Part shown: positions 1 to 11,838 of the stretch, piece after piece
How the letters are laid out: the number at the start of each line of letters is the position of its first letter
Position numbering within the stretch: position 1 is the first letter of the stretch
DNA from: Gentiana macrophylla
Taxonomy: Eukaryota > Streptophyta > Magnoliopsida > Gentianales > Gentianaceae
DNA length: 64,000 nucleotides
Assembly (NCBI GenBank): GCA_026214975.1
Contig: CM047808.1
Span: forward strand, 68,288,583 to 68,352,582
Direction: 5' to 3'
The notes under the pieces: generated by a model
Databases searched by the model: none
Told to the model about the DNA's origin: nothing
The model's input: only the letters and a program-made list of their open reading frames with translations
Translations under genes and position numbers: made by a program

Positions 1-1082
1 AAGGGCTTTCCAAAAGCATAGAAGAGACCAGCCTACAGTACCTCATTAAGATCAGTCTCATGTTAAAAAAGAAACACTATCCATCCAGAATTGTGATAAT
101 GGTATATGCACTTTCTTGGCCAAGCATTAACAATCTTTTGAACTGCATCTCTTCCAGGAAATTTTGAAGGAAATATGCCAATCAAACTCAATTTCTCCAT
201 AGAATCATCATTAGTATCCTCCTCTTCCAGAAACACAGTATCTTGATTGACACAATCAACATGATCTATCAAAAGAACAACATCATTTGAAGGTTCTCTA
301 TTCTTTTTAACCATTTGTACCCAAGAGGCAACATCATCCACAGCCTTAGTAGCATTAGGCCCTATAAAGTCTCCAGAGGATAACACAAGAGGAACACCAT
401 CAGAAACAGGGGCTACACCATTCTTACTTGCAATAGAACCAGGATCCACCTCAACATGAGTCCCCTGTTCTATCACACCACCAGGTTCTAAAGTGACAGG
501 AACACCATCAGTAACAAGTCCTACACCTGTAGAAACCTGTTCCATCACACCACCTTCAGAAACAAGCTCTATAGAAGCAGGAACCTGCCCAACAGGTGCA
601 CTGACACTCTCAAAAGACTTTTCAGACACTCCACCAACCTTAGAACTATCAATAGATACATTATCAGCATGTTTTTCAACTTCTAACAACTCAGAAAGAG
701 TTGGAATACCTGCCAAAACACCATCGGCCAGGACAGACTTCTTTTTCGAAATGGAAGCAGCAGGTGTAACTAACTTTCCAGATTTCAACCTCATTGCTTC
801 ATATACTCTAGGATTGCAACATTTTGATGCAGGTTCCTTCTTTATTACCATTACAGCTTCAACTCTAGAAATGAGTTCAACATCTGCAAGTTGAGTAGAA
901 GCAGGGATATCCATCAAAGGAAGCTTTTCCTTAATATTCTGAACTTCAATTAGAGCTGCAAGAGGAGCAGCAATGGCAATAGGTGCTGCTGCAACCTGAG
1001 ATTCAGTAGAAGGCTCAGCTTCATCTGGATCCGAGTCATGAACAGTGCCATCATCAGTGGATTTCTTATTTTTGCGAGCCAT
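1..1082 (-). pseudogene. LINE (L1-type) ORF1, N-terminal part, truncated by window edge
   Basis: Read leftward from an ATG at 1080-1082, this is an open frame of 339 codons. Its first ~270 residues are low-complexity and Val/Ser/Glu rich. The end reads LIGIFPSKFPGRDAVQKI and then YHYHNSGWIVFLF, the pattern of the DUF4283 nucleic-acid-binding domain found in ORF1 of plant LINEs. A stop interrupts the frame at about 60-62. Past it the same domain continues recognisably (ETDLNEVL, then AGLFYAFGKP) to the window edge, so the stop is a mutation and not the natural end. ORF1 proteins of this class bind the element's RNA during target-primed reverse transcription. The start is the first Met and the N-terminus MARKNKK is basic. 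No ORF2 lies within the window on this side. The domain call rests on motif recognition only. Confidence 0.72.
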
Positions 1083-1255
1083 GGCTCAAAACGGAGGCAA
1101 TAAATCAGAGAAGAAAAAAAGAAAGTAACAAGAAAGCAAAAGGAGCAAGTGACAGGAGCTAAAACACAGCTAAAGGAAGGATTTGGCAAGCACAATCTTG
1201 AAGAAGAAAGGAGCCGGCTGAGAGAAACATCTCTCCAAAATCCTTCAACTTTTTT
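1083..1255 (-). other. Probable LINE 5' leader
   Basis: This purine-rich stretch on the minus strand directly precedes the LINE ORF1 start. It has no ORF of its own. Its outer limit is a guess, because no target-site duplication can be checked when the 3' end of the element lies outside the window. Confidence 0.35.
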
Positions 1256-1449
1256 TGTTTTTTGGTTGCTAAGGGATCAAACTTAGTGTTAGAAGTCAAG
1301 GATATTGGATCAGAATTTAGGTAAGCATGTGATGACCTAAACATATCACATATACCTTGTGTAGAAGGTCTAAGTTCCATACAAATTATAGTGATGATTG
1401 GAACTTTGTTATACATAAAATGATGTACTTTAACTTCACAATAAAAAGT
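1256..1449. other. Unassigned spacer
   Basis: I see no domain, LTR end or repeat here. The short frames crossing it look like chance ORFs. Confidence 0.3.
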
Positions 1450-2915
1450 TAGATAAGAAGTAGTCGGCTGAGGTGTTTTTAAAACACAACAGCCTAAAAG
1501 TAAACTGGCCTTACAGATCGCGTGTAAGTCAATAACGTCGATATTACTAGCAAGAATACTAGGTACATCGTAGTATAGTAAATGCGAGTCAAGGTCGATC
1601 CCACAGAGACGATGCAACTATAACTATAAACGATTCTAACCTAATTAAGAAGCAACATATATGCGGTCATTCACCAACAATGAACATAAAGAAAATGTGG
1701 TATTTCTCCCCCTCTTCTCACTGATCTACTAACTTGGATTAGTTAATCATTACGTTTACTTCCCCACATAATTTCCTTAAATTAATCGAGCGAGCTTTCA
1801 ATTTAATTATTATTATCAGCTACGGGTGCAACTCCTACACATATCTACTTCGACAATGGTAGTAGACAATCTATATGCAAGCTACCCTCCTTAATTGGAC
1901 CGTAATAGCCCATACGTATAAAGAACTAGAATTGCCGATATCGAGTGCTAACACATACTGCTAACCCACCTAGAGAGCTGTCGACATTGATCAGCACGTT
2001 CATAGGGTCTATTCAAGACTATGTCCAAACTTTGCACTTCACTATTTATATTTCATGCCAGTTTATGATTACAATAAGCAGATTCGCCAGATCTAACCTA
2101 CTGTTAATTAAACATGTCGATCAACGTAGCTGTAGTGAATCCTAGTTTTAGGTTTTCTAATTATTGCCGTGGTAAACCGGGGTTGGCTTTTCTTATTCCT
2201 GGATCTGCATTGCTCACATACGATTAAAATAAGTAAATCATGGGGTCTTTAAACATGCAGATTAACTAAAACACATAAATACGAACATATCTACCATATT
2301 GAAGACAAAAAGGAACGTTCAAAGCTTCATACCTTCAACAATGGTGATCTAGCTCGATCTACTCAAGCTAGAGATGACGGAGAAAGGGAGAAAACCATAA
2401 ATAACTCCTCAAAATCTTTGAATAACTTTATTTCATAAAATTGTATATAAAATATTGAATATAATTGATTGTTTATGAAAGCATTCAGTATATACGGCTT
2501 TATATAGATACAACAGCCGACTTAAGAGTCGCTAAAACCCTAACCGACCTATTAGATGCAGCAGAATCAATTTTGTATCCAACAAGTCCTCGGTTTACCA
2601 GCCCTAGACCACGGTAAACCGGGCCGACTTTTTTTTTTCTTCAGCGGACTCCTTCTTGGACTTTAATCACTTGGCCCAATATACTTCTTCTGGTCTAGAT
2701 CCATTCTCCAATGCTCCGGATTCTGTACATCCTACAAACATGCAAAACGAGGCAAAACAGTACCAAAACCTCGGGAAAATAACATAGATGCAGAATTACG
2801 GTCCTAGAAAAACATACATAGCATTTAACACATATTCCACATAATAACGAGCCTATCAATCCTCTCTTGAGCAGAATTCAGAGTATAATTATTTTTATCA
2901 ATTAGGGCATTATCA
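1450..2915 (-). repeat. Probable LTR of a Ty3/gypsy-like element (3' LTR, minus orientation)
   Basis: On the minus strand a polypurine tract (GGGGGGTGCT) is followed at 2915 by TGATAATGCCC, a plausible LTR start. From there to about 1450 the DNA is non-coding. A sequence reading AAGGTCGATCCCACAGAGAC lies at about 1591-1610; I associate similar sequences with plant gypsy-type repeats from memory. The motif GGTAAACCGGG occurs at about 2173 and again at about 2610. I could not find the opposite LTR end or a partner copy, so the left limit is arbitrary. The gypsy assignment is inference from the accessory ORF next to it at 4113-5080. Confidence 0.35.
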
Positions 2916-2930
2916 AGCACCCCCCACATA
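2916..2930 (-). promoter_or_regulatory. Candidate polypurine tract
   Basis: A run of purines on the minus strand (TGTGGGGGGTGCT) sits immediately upstream of a TG that could open the 3' LTR. This is the expected position of the plus-strand DNA primer site in an LTR retrotransposon. Confidence 0.4.
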
Positions 2931-4112
2931 GCTTTTAATCATCCCGAACAAAAAGGTGAAAAGAAACACAACACTCTGATCAATATACAAGTTAATTAAA
3001 AACAACTACGCCTCACAAAGTGAAGATCAAGATCATGCCACTCATATCCATCAGTGATGCATTAAACAATATTCATGTCATGAGCCAATGTGTGTGTGCA
3101 ATAACTTTCACAACCACTTAGTAATGCAGACAATCTCACATTACATCAACCCGTAGTCAAACTAACATGTCTCAAACATGTCATTTATAACTCAAATTAG
3201 CTGGCAAGGCGGATCGAGAACCGAGTATGTATTACTCTTAGGCTCGCGTTTATCGGTCTATGCAAAATTCGTGCGTTTTACGCTACATCGACTCAGATTT
3301 TGCCAAAGAGAATATAGATGTATATATTTCAATGAACTTCTCTTTCTTGGCGGGTGAACACTCATTGATTTATCTATCCTCACGGCCCCACTCATGATAA
3401 ACTACCGAATCCGAAATTCCTTTGCCTTTATAAGCATTGGTGAAACATGATTCGTGATGAAGCCAGGATCAACTATAGTCAATGCAATATGCTATCGACT
3501 ACACACCAAGGGAAGTGAGTTATACGTGCTTAAAATGGTGGCTCATAACAGAATATGCACTTAATATGCCACTACTTTAGAAGTGGGCACTTACTCTTAC
3601 TTGTTCCAAGTGAAACAAAGATGAAGTCAATTAACTTGTGAGGTGAAATGAATCAAGATAATAACACAATTCATGGAATATAATGTGCATCAAAGAGAAT
3701 CAAGATAATCACACAATTCATGGAATATAATGCTAAGAAGCTAAGTGACGTTCCTTACCCCCCCACTTAAACGAAACATTGTCTGCAATGTGTAAGATGA
3801 AAAATGAAAAGGAACAGAATCGGTTAAGGGTGGAACCAAACAAGAATCGGATCTTCGCATAAATCATCGGGATCGTGTAAGTAGTCCATGAAGAATCTGT
3901 GCTATGTAACTCAATCATTCCAAGAAGAATAGCAGTGACAAGAAACCATATAATAAAAGTGCGGCAGTAAAAGAGAAAATAATGAACTCTAAAACAAATT
4001 AAGCCATCAAAATCATTATATTAATAATATTCTGCTACATCAATTAGAAAATAAAAATAAAAAAAAAAAGAACATCAATGAAAAGAAACTAATCCTCCTC
4101 AGAATAACCCTC
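2931..4112 (-). other. Non-coding 3' region of the gypsy-like element
   Basis: There is no credible ORF in about 1.2 kb between the accessory ORF and the candidate polypurine tract. A second purine run on the minus strand (GTGGGGGGGTAAGG, about 3753-3766) resembles another polypurine tract. Short near-repeats (AATCAAGATAATMACACAATTCATGGAATATAATG) occur at about 3650 and 3700. Confidence 0.35.
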
Positions 4113-5080
4113 TTAGTCATCACTAGGCTCAATCCCGGGAGGTGGTCCAGAACTGGAGGCAGCAGTAGTAGAAGAAGATGCTCTATATCGAGGGGTAGTC
4201 CTAGGCGGTGGGATCACAGGAGGAACTCCTAGGAAATCTATGATCATGTCCATCTTGCGATGCAAACACATAATCTCTCCCGAGTGCTCCTCTAGCAAGG
4301 CTCTCTGAGTTCCCGGTGCGCCGAGGACCGGAGTACGCTCTCTCTGTGCTTGTCCAACCCGTCTTTGCCCTTTTGAAACTGACTGTGAACTAATCATTGG
4401 CTAAGTGTCTTCCCACTCATCACTAACCAGAACCTTGACCTCGTTCTCCAAAGCGAACATGTCAATCATCGGTCCGTACGGCAACTGCTCGTGCTCAGAT
4501 GTCGCAGCAAGCTCGTGAAAACGGCTATGCATCAAAAGACCAATGTTGACTGGAGATCCCTGCTCCAGATAGAACATCAACTCTGCTCTCCTCGGTGTGA
4601 CAGACACCGTATGCTTGGTCGGTAGAAGTTGAGCACAGACAACCTATTAACCACCTTCCTATCCCAGGATTGCTTGTTTTCTCGGAAGATGGTGGGTGCT
4701 CCCATAGGGTTCCACTTCCATTTCACCCCGAAATAATCAGAAATCATGTCCATCCTCTCAAGGTCTTCAATGTTGCTCGAGGATGTGTACTCATGCGGTC
4801 CCACCGGTGGATTTCTAACCCCATAATACTCGTTGATCCGCTCCATAGAAAAGTCAACTTTAACACCAAGGACTATTGCAAATGTGGCTCCGGGGTTGTG
4901 TGAAACATTACCGTAAAATTCCCTTACCACCGTGGCATTGAACTGTGTAGGTGCTTTGGCCATAACCAGAATGTCTTGTTCATGCAAGGCTCGTGGCAAG
5001 ATATCTCCGCAATTGTCTAATTCCACGCCCAGTTCTCGAGCAACAGGTCTTACGTTCCAATGCCCTCGGAATGACTCTTA
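4113..5080 (-). pseudogene. Accessory ORF of a retrotransposon, 'putative plant transposon protein' type
   Basis: Three minus-strand frames cover one protein broken by frameshifts. 4577-5026 gives TVVREFYGNVSHNPGATFAI and VDFSMERINEYYGVRNPPVG. 4401-4607 gives MSVTPRRAELMFYLEQGSPV and NIGLLMHSRFHELA. 4113-4397 is a Pro/Ser-rich tail with coiled-coil-like residues (EEHSGEIMCLHRKMDMIIDF). The VVREFY...V.VDF...IN.YYG pattern and the 'RRAE..Y.L..G..VNIG' stretch are what plant databases label 'putative plant transposon protein' (I believe Pfam PF20167), common in gypsy-type elements. The frame can be followed to about 5080. The biochemical role of this family is unknown. The shift near 4590 and the stop at the tail boundary make it non-functional as read. 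Confidence 0.6.
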
Positions 5081-5089
5081 GATAGCTAA

Positions 5090-5321
5090 TGCCCTGAAAA
5101 CTATAAAACTTTGTGTTCATTTACTTTACAACACCTTACCTTACTGCATTTACTTATTGCATTTTATTCATACTCTGTGTGTGCATAACCTACTTTGAAA
5201 CAACTTTTAAAAAGGGACTTATCCGCTGCCCAAAAGCTTTTAAAAGAGAAAAGTTTTTGAAACTCTAGTATTGTCATTCACCCTCCTCTAAATGTACTTT
5301 TACCCTTCTCTAGGACCAACA
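5090..5321 (+). repeat. Truncated LTR fragment related to element A LTRs
   Basis: The reverse complement of this stretch matches the outer end of the A LTR: TGTTGGTCCTAGAGAAGGG, then TTTGGGCAGCGGATAAGTCC. It is in the opposite orientation to A, ending in ...GGACCAACA at 5321. What follows is not a primer-binding site. I therefore read it as the 3' end of a degraded plus-oriented LTR. The left side fades into the gypsy-like accessory ORF near 5080. Confidence 0.6.
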
Positions 5322-5894
5322 AAAAGTAGTAACAAGGACAAAACATGCTGAACAAACAAGGAACACCAATTATGCCCAGATCAAATATAAGGCGGACATA
5401 CCACTTCAAATCATTGGCACGGTTTGATGCTGAACCCAGCGTCACTAATGCAACATTAAAGTAGTCGTCTAAAGTGCTAAAAACTGGGAGAAATCCCGGA
5501 AAAGTAGCAATATAACGAGAACGATTCACAGCCGGATAGTCAACAACATACGTGGAAAATGGATCAATAAAACTATGCTCTTGTTTGCCACCAATGTTAA
5601 CATGCTCAAGAATATACATATGCAATATAAGGGTTGGATTGGGTGAATCAGATAGCCCAATGATCTTATCAAGTGGATGCTCTGCATTGCATGTGCCTGC
5701 AAAGAAGACAAGATAGAACTCGAACAAGTGGTCGGTGAAGTAGGACCAACTACCTCATTTGTCTTGATTTTCTCCACCACTAATGTGTTGTCCTCATTCT
5801 TCTTCTCAATGTCAAAATCTGTATCAGCCTTAATCTCAACCACACTTCCACTCTCTCTGTTTTTCAATTCTTGCTCAATATATTCTATTTCCAT
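5322..5894 (-). pseudogene. Unrecognised coding-like fragment
   Basis: The minus strand reads open from about 5727 to 5322 (for example HPLDKIIGLSDSPNPTLILH and DPFSTYVVDYPAVNRSRYIA). An overlapping frame (5526-5894) supplies a charged, Glu/Lys-rich stretch (MEIEYIEQELKNRESG). Together they could be one protein with a frameshift near 5690: an acidic linker followed by a globular part. I do not recognise the family. It lies between an LTR fragment and the outer end of element H, so it may be retrotransposon accessory sequence or a captured gene piece. The last codons of the first frame are LTR sequence, so the natural C-terminus is missing. Confidence 0.3.
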
Positions 5895-5895
5895 C

Positions 5896-7628
5896 TGTTG
5901 GTACCTTGAAAAGGCTTTTCTTAAGTTTAGGGGGTTTGAACAAACTTAACACTTCAAACTTTTTGGAGTTGACAAACTCATCAGAGTCAATAGTCTACTG
6001 ACCTTCTGCAGTCTGCTAACTATTGAAGCTATTGAATCTATTGTAGCAGAATGTTTTAAATTAAGCTTTGTTACTTGTTGTTTTATAGATGATACTAAGT
6101 ATTGGATACTCAGTATTATATGTTGTGTGATTCAACAGCTAGTTCAGTAGATTGATGTGATAAGCATTCAAATAAGTAAATTGCAGAATGTGAATGCAAT
6201 ATAGTAAAATAGGCAAGTTTTATAGTGGTTCCAAGTGGGGTAATTCTATCAGTCCTCTCTTCTCCTGTGATGTTGGAGGAAATTCACTAGAGACTTTTGA
6301 GGTAGCTGTTACAAAAATCCTTGAACTGTTTGTCCTTGACCAATGACTATTGCTTCACAAACTGAACACTAGAAACATGTAAGATTGCTGCTTCTAAGAA
6401 TTCCACTGGTCCTTGAACGGTAGGATTGCCTCTTCACCAGCTCCACACAAAACACAACAGTCCTTGACACTTCAGTAGTGCTTCTCTGTCTTTAGGTTTT
6501 CCTTGAAAAAGAAGGGTTTGAATCAATAAAGTGATTCAGATTTCAGCAAGCCTTTGCTCATAATGATAAGATCAGCAGCTTGTAGTCTTCAAGTGTGTAT
6601 ACTGGATGATACATGATTGCAGAACACTTGAAGAAATTCTTGATCAGTAAAACTGAAGCTCAGATAGTATCAGCAGGGTAAGATTGCACTTAGATGAATT
6701 TCTTGCTCAAAAACTTAGTTGCTTCGTGTGTATTCTTGTTGTATGTTCTTGTTGTTGCAATCTAAATCAGGAGTCCTCTATTTTTCGGTGTAGATCCTGT
6801 GATTTGAATTTGAATTTCAAAACCAACTGTTATATGATTTTCTGAATATTCCTGAAATTCCCTCTGTCGGACCTTACTGACACTGTCAATGTCCTCCTGA
6901 TAGCCAGGTCTATCAACCAATGTAATAAATACTTTTAAATATGGCCCTGAAATCCTTACAATGTCCCTTTTATCCTGGCCATTGATTGACTGATTAATCC
7001 AATGCTTGTAATTCATCCTTATCCATTTAATCTTCAAGAAAAACTTGGATTAATTCGACTTTTACGTTCAGCAGATACCTGGTTCATAAGTCTGCTGATG
7101 TACTTGTATAGTCAGCTGACTTTTAGTCTTCTGTGCTTTAAAAACACTTCAGCTGACTGCTTCTCATCTAACTTTTTATTGTGAAGTTTGACTACACCAT
7201 TTTAAGTATAACCAAGTTCCAATCATCACTTTACTTTTTATGGAACTTAGACCTTATACACAAGGTATATATGATTAGTTTTGTCATCACAAACTTACCA
7301 AAATTATGATCCCATATCCTTGACTTCTAACACTAATTTTGATCCCTTAGCTTTCATTATTGAGTTTGCACCATCAGCCTTCATTACTGAGTTTGAAACC
7401 TCAGCCTTCAACCATCAACAGGTCCTAGACAGTCTACTGTCACAGACACTCTACTAACCTAGATAGGTCGCTGATCAAGTCAGCTGATCTCTTTACAGTG
7501 TTTGTTTGATCAAACCTATACAAATATCAAACTCTAATAAACCTATACATTTAATTTTGACATCTTTTTGCCTTTGCTCTATAAAAGCTAGTCTAGCACT
7601 CATCATTAAAACTAAAATATGGATAACA
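5896..7628 (-). repeat. 3' LTR of element H (1733 bp)
   Basis: On the plus strand it runs from TGTTGGTACC to GGATAACA, giving TG...CA ends on either strand. The minus-strand purine run AAAAAGGGGGAAAT abuts its right end. Its outer terminus TGTTGGTMCC matches that of A and of the fragment ending at 5321, so H belongs to the same wider family. The interior contains many CAGCAG/CAGTAG-type words. No partner LTR remains, so age cannot be estimated. Confidence 0.65.
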
Positions 7629-7645
7629 ATTTCCCCCTTTTTAGT
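7629..7645 (-). promoter_or_regulatory. Polypurine tract of element H
   Basis: The minus strand reads CTAAAAAGGGGGAAAT directly before the TG of the LTR. The same A5G5A3T core is present at the 3' LTR of A (25912 on) and of G (ending 46863). Confidence 0.7.
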
Positions 7646-8338
7646 GATGATGGAAATACCCTCCTTACGGCAAAGCAAAAAGATAAAAAAAAAAAAAAAA
7701 AAAAAAACACAAACACAGAAAAAAATTTCATTCATATATACCATTAAGTTCAAATTTGTTCAAAACTATTACAACTAGAATTAGCATAAAGATAAAGAGC
7801 ATAAATATGAGTCTACTGATCTAGTTTCTGTCTCTATCTTGATCTCTTTTATGTTGATACTCCCTTATTTCCTTAACCATGTCTAGCCTCCATTGATTTT
7901 CAAGTGTAGGAAAATCAATCCATGTGTGTATCAACCTCCATCTCTTCCAAACCTCAGGTAGAGTCAACCTTATATTTTTCTAGTTTAATCCTTGTCTCAT
8001 ATAGAATTGCTTGAATTCCTCCGAAGAATCCTTTGCTGACAAGTTCCTCAGTCACTGTTTAGCAGTCTGACCTCGTCCTCCATGAGCTCCTTCGTGGCCT
8101 CCTCTTGATGTTGATCTTAAGGTTTTAACCTTGTTTCCCACAGTTTATTTGCAAGGAAAGCTTCAAGACCTTCTACAAAGGTCATATCATGGTAAGGTTT
8201 CCTTCTTGCACCAAAAGCAGTCTTGAACTCCTTTAGCAGATCATTTGTCAACTGTACTCTGCCAGGTGCAGGGGCTCTAAAAGCATTAAAATCAGCTTCA
8301 AATCTCTTCTTATTGTAAATCCTTGCTGCCTCTTTTGC
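7646..8338 (-). other. 3' untranslated region of element H
   Basis: Non-coding DNA between the accessory ORF and the polypurine tract. It includes a run of about 25 A residues at 7684-7708. No other feature is seen. Confidence 0.45.
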
Positions 8339-11300
8339 TTATGTTGTTTGCCCTTCTTCCCCCTTATTGACAATAAAAATGTTCAGCAGGCCTATAACAC
8401 TTTCATGTGTATTAACCAAATTATTCAGCTGTGCTTCCATTATTTTTGTCCTTGTATCAACTAAAGTAATCCGGCCTTCCATTGTTTGCTCCAGCAGATT
8501 GATTCTTTCGAGCACTTTAGGATCAAGTGCATCAGGGGTTGGTTTCTCAGCTAACAAATCAACTTTCTTATGCAAAGAGGAAATCTTCTCAATCATAAAT
8601 TTATCTCTCTTTGCAGAATCTTGATTGATTTGAGTAATCTCTCTAAGCATGTCATTACTGGTAAACTGTAAGGAAGTGACATTGGATGCAACTGTCTCAG
8701 TAGTCCTCCCTCTATTCTTCACCAGATTTACCGAATCCTCAAATTTTTGCTCACTACTCCTCAAATGATTCCTTAGCTGTGTGATATCATCTCTTACAGC
8801 TCCCAGTTCTTCCAAAATGTATGATGGTATTGAAGCAGCCATACCAGCCATACTTCCAGCAAGGTTCTCAGCAGATTCTTCAACATTGTAATCAGCCTTT
8901 GGTAATCTTACCACAATTTCTCTTGTCCTATTCCATACATAGGGCTCATGACCCTCTACATCCAAATCAGCTACATTATCATTGACAGGTTCTTCTTCAT
9001 CTTCGTGTGGTAGCTGGAATTCCTCATCACTGAAATCACAATCAAGAAGTTTCTTATCAGATTGTTCATCAGCAGCTTCTTTTCCAACTATATCAGTATG
9101 AGCTGCATCCTCAACAGCCTCCATGCTAGTGACAGGTGATTCCTCCAATCCCAACAGCAAATCCAACCTTTGTCCAAGTATTGTCTGATCCTCATTATTT
9201 TGTACCTCCAATTCCGACCTTTTTTCACTTGTTGTTTAAAACTCAGCAGACTAAACTTCCATCTTTTTAACACTTGGAAAACATACATGTTTTCTTTTAA
9301 AATACCATCAACTTCAGCAATTTCTCTTAGGACTTCAGCAGCCTGTGCCAAAGTTTCATCAGTATCAATGTTGTCTTGATATTGAGCAGATTCCTCATAG
9401 ATGACATCAGTCTGCTCAACCACAATAACTTCAGTAGCATCTTTCATAATGGAATCTTCAAGAAGTGTTGCTGCATAAATCTGTAATTCCAAATTTTTAG
9501 TGGTAGCAGCAAAAAATTCTTGTTTTAGATCATCAGTCTCATGACCCTCAGCAGACTTACCTTCCTCAGCATGTTGCTCTGTTGTTTTCTCAGTTGATCC
9601 TTGTCCAGCAGGCTCAATAGATTTCTCCTTCACAACAACACTGGACTCTACTGGATGGATTGGATGATCATCATCTGAATCAAAAGATGATGAATCATCA
9701 CAATCATCAAAAGGTGTAAACTTGGGATCTTTAAACATTATGCTTCTTTTCTTTCTTCCATCTTCACTTATTTTCATCAACCTCATTTCTAGGAGAGATG
9801 TATCAATCAATCCTAATAGGTTTTCTACCATAAGTGTTCCAAAACCCCACTCTTCAAATCCACTCATGGTGTCTACTGCAGGTTTCTGCCTCTTATAAAA
9901 GCAAAACTTCCATGCAAAATACTTTGGAATCATTTTAAGATCAGGATTTTCTTTGGCTTCTTGGTTTTCTTTTCATAAGACATGGTAGGTTTCTTTGCAG
10001 CAGACTGATCTACAACTTGGTGATTCCCAAATGTTTCCACAAGATGAGTCAGGGTCTCTTCAGCAGACACAAAAGGATCAGCAGACTCTTCAGCAAGTAT
10101 ATTTGTGTCTACTACCTCCATCTTTTGTACATTTGCTTCCTCCTGAATTGTATGCTCCTCAGTAGGGGTTTCAGTCATCTTTCCTTCCCCCTGAGTTGAT
10201 GCAGTTTCAGCAGGGTCTTCGACAATCTCAGTAGCCTCCACAGTAGGCTGTACAACTTATTCCACTTCTCTTTGTTCTTCCAGAATTCTCAACTCCTTCC
10301 CTTTTGCCATGTTTGCCCTTCTTTTTGGCAACTTGTTTTTATCTCTTGGAGGGTCTATCTAGAGAACCAACATGAGTTTATCCCAATTGCTCCTTACTGA
10401 TTGATTTTCTTTTCTTTGATGCCTCTTTGAAATGCTCTCTATGTATTTCTATGGGTGTCTTCTTAACAGGTTTTGCAGGCTCAGCAGGCACATAAGCAGT
10501 GCTAACTTCTGTAGCCTTCGCAGTTTCTACTGGTTGCTTAGACTTCTTTGGCTTTAAGATATTTGTTATCTTCCTTGTATCAGTAGCCTTTCTCTTTTCT
10601 GTGGTCTTCCTTGATGCAGCAGGTTGAACATCATTTCTAGTTTTTGTTCTTTGCTCTTCATCACTTTCCACTTCTTGTATCTCATCATCATCATCCAAGC
10701 CAGAAATGGGAATTTTAATTTCTGGCTTGTACCTTGCCTTGTTAATGGTGGAGGGGGAAACATTAACAATCTTTAGATGATTTTGCAGGGTCTGAATCAT
10801 CAAACCCAAAGGTTTAGCCTTGACAAAGAAACCTGAAACCACATATCCAACATGTTTCTTTTCTTTCAACCTTTTTCTGATGGTTTCTTTCTCCTTAGTC
10901 ATTACCTTCTTCATATAATGCACATAGAAACCAACCCATTCAAACTTCATACTCCTAGAAATGATAATCCTCAGGTCTATTTTGGGTCCAGATAAAGTAT
11001 CATAACTACCAACCAAACCCAAAAAATTCCTTGCTATGTACTTACTCAGCAGGTTGTACTCAAAGGCAATTTTTTGACATTGAAATTTAATGCATCTGAT
11101 GCATCCGGATTTGTTCTAATTGATTCAACAAATGCCAATCTTGCTAGCTCCATACTTTCTAGATATATAGAATCTCGATTTCCTTCACTGAATCCAAAGA
11201 CCTCTCTTAGCAGGTCTAATGAAATGGCAATCTCATGACCATTTACAGTTGATGTAAACTCCTCTGTATCTACTCTAATCACCATGTTTCTCCAAAAATA

Positions 11301-11472
11301 ACTAACATTTTTGTAAGAAATCTTTTCCAATCTGATGTTGAGTACATTTTATAGGCCTTCATATCTCCTTATTCTTCTTCCCAGATTAATTGACATTGGT
11401 GTCACATTTGCATCTGTGACATAGCCTCTAACACTTTGACTAGATCCTAGATACACATCTTCAGCCACCATT
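8339..11472 (-). pseudogene. Long accessory ORF of element H, broken
   Basis: Consecutive minus-strand frames (11472-11330, 11330-11046, 11022-10378, 10241-9930, 9933-9088, 9211-8339) overlap or abut and form one protein of about 1000 residues. It begins MVAEDVYLGSSQSVRGYVTD at 11472, with a stop near 11351. The N-terminal third looks globular (FWRNMVIRVDTEEFTSTVNG; LREVFGFSEGNRDSIY; KEKKHVGYVVSGFFVKA). The middle is Lys/Thr/Glu rich and disordered. The C-terminal ~200 residues look like coiled coil (LEELGAVRDDITQLRNHLRS ... LLEQTMEGRITLVDTRTKI). Position and layout match the accessory ORFs of A and G. SIRE-type copia elements are known for a third ORF in this place, sometimes called env-like. 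I see no signal peptide or transmembrane segment, so an envelope role is not supported. Several frameshifts and stops make it non-functional. Confidence 0.6.
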
Positions 11473-11838
11473 GATATGTTAAAATTGGTTTAATGAAGAA
11501 GATGAAAAATGAGATAATGCTTTCACACTTATAAAAGAGTTTACAGAGAATATAATATGATTTTTGCATATACGGTCTGTGAATATATATGCTGAGGTAG
11601 TTGGTAAGACACTGTGCACGTAGTGTACAACACGTATGATTTGAAGTTGAATAAATATAATTCTGCCACGGGTCCCACTAACTGATCCCACTAGTGTAAT
11701 AAACGGTTATGTCCTTATAATAGCTGTAATAAAGATAAGAATAATATCCATTTACTCGGTTGTTGACGTTCATTAATGTCTAACTTTATCAGTAGCAAAA
11801 CATCCAGCAGCCTTTGTCTTTAGCAGGCTTGATCTTCA
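11473..11838 (-). other. Element H internal spacer upstream of accessory ORF
   Basis: No pol sequence is visible here, although pol would be expected further upstream. The junction with the family-C LTR fragment at 11838/11839 has no visible target-site duplication. Confidence 0.35.

Larger units (their letters stand above)
5896..11838 (-). mobile_element. Element H: truncated SIRE-like Ty1/copia remnant
   Basis: It consists of one LTR (5896-7628), a polypurine tract beside it, and an internal region with a long accessory ORF on the minus strand. The LTR is the 3' LTR, because the polypurine tract and the end of the accessory ORF abut it. At 11838 the element is cut by an LTR-like sequence of family C. 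No gag, pol or 5' LTR of H is found to the right, so about half of the element is missing. The SIRE-like call rests on the shared layout with element A (sense ORF upstream of the 3' LTR and an identical polypurine tract), not on pol. Confidence 0.6.

Noticed and set aside
493..894. 133-codon plus-strand frame
   Set aside because: It is the shadow of the LINE ORF1 on the minus strand.
7684..7708. Poly-A run as the tail of a retrogene
   Set aside because: It lies inside the 3' region of element H with no gene-like sequence upstream.
8339..11472. Envelope gene of an endogenous virus
   Set aside because: The position is env-like, but no signal peptide, fusion peptide or transmembrane segment is visible; 'accessory ORF' is the safe call.
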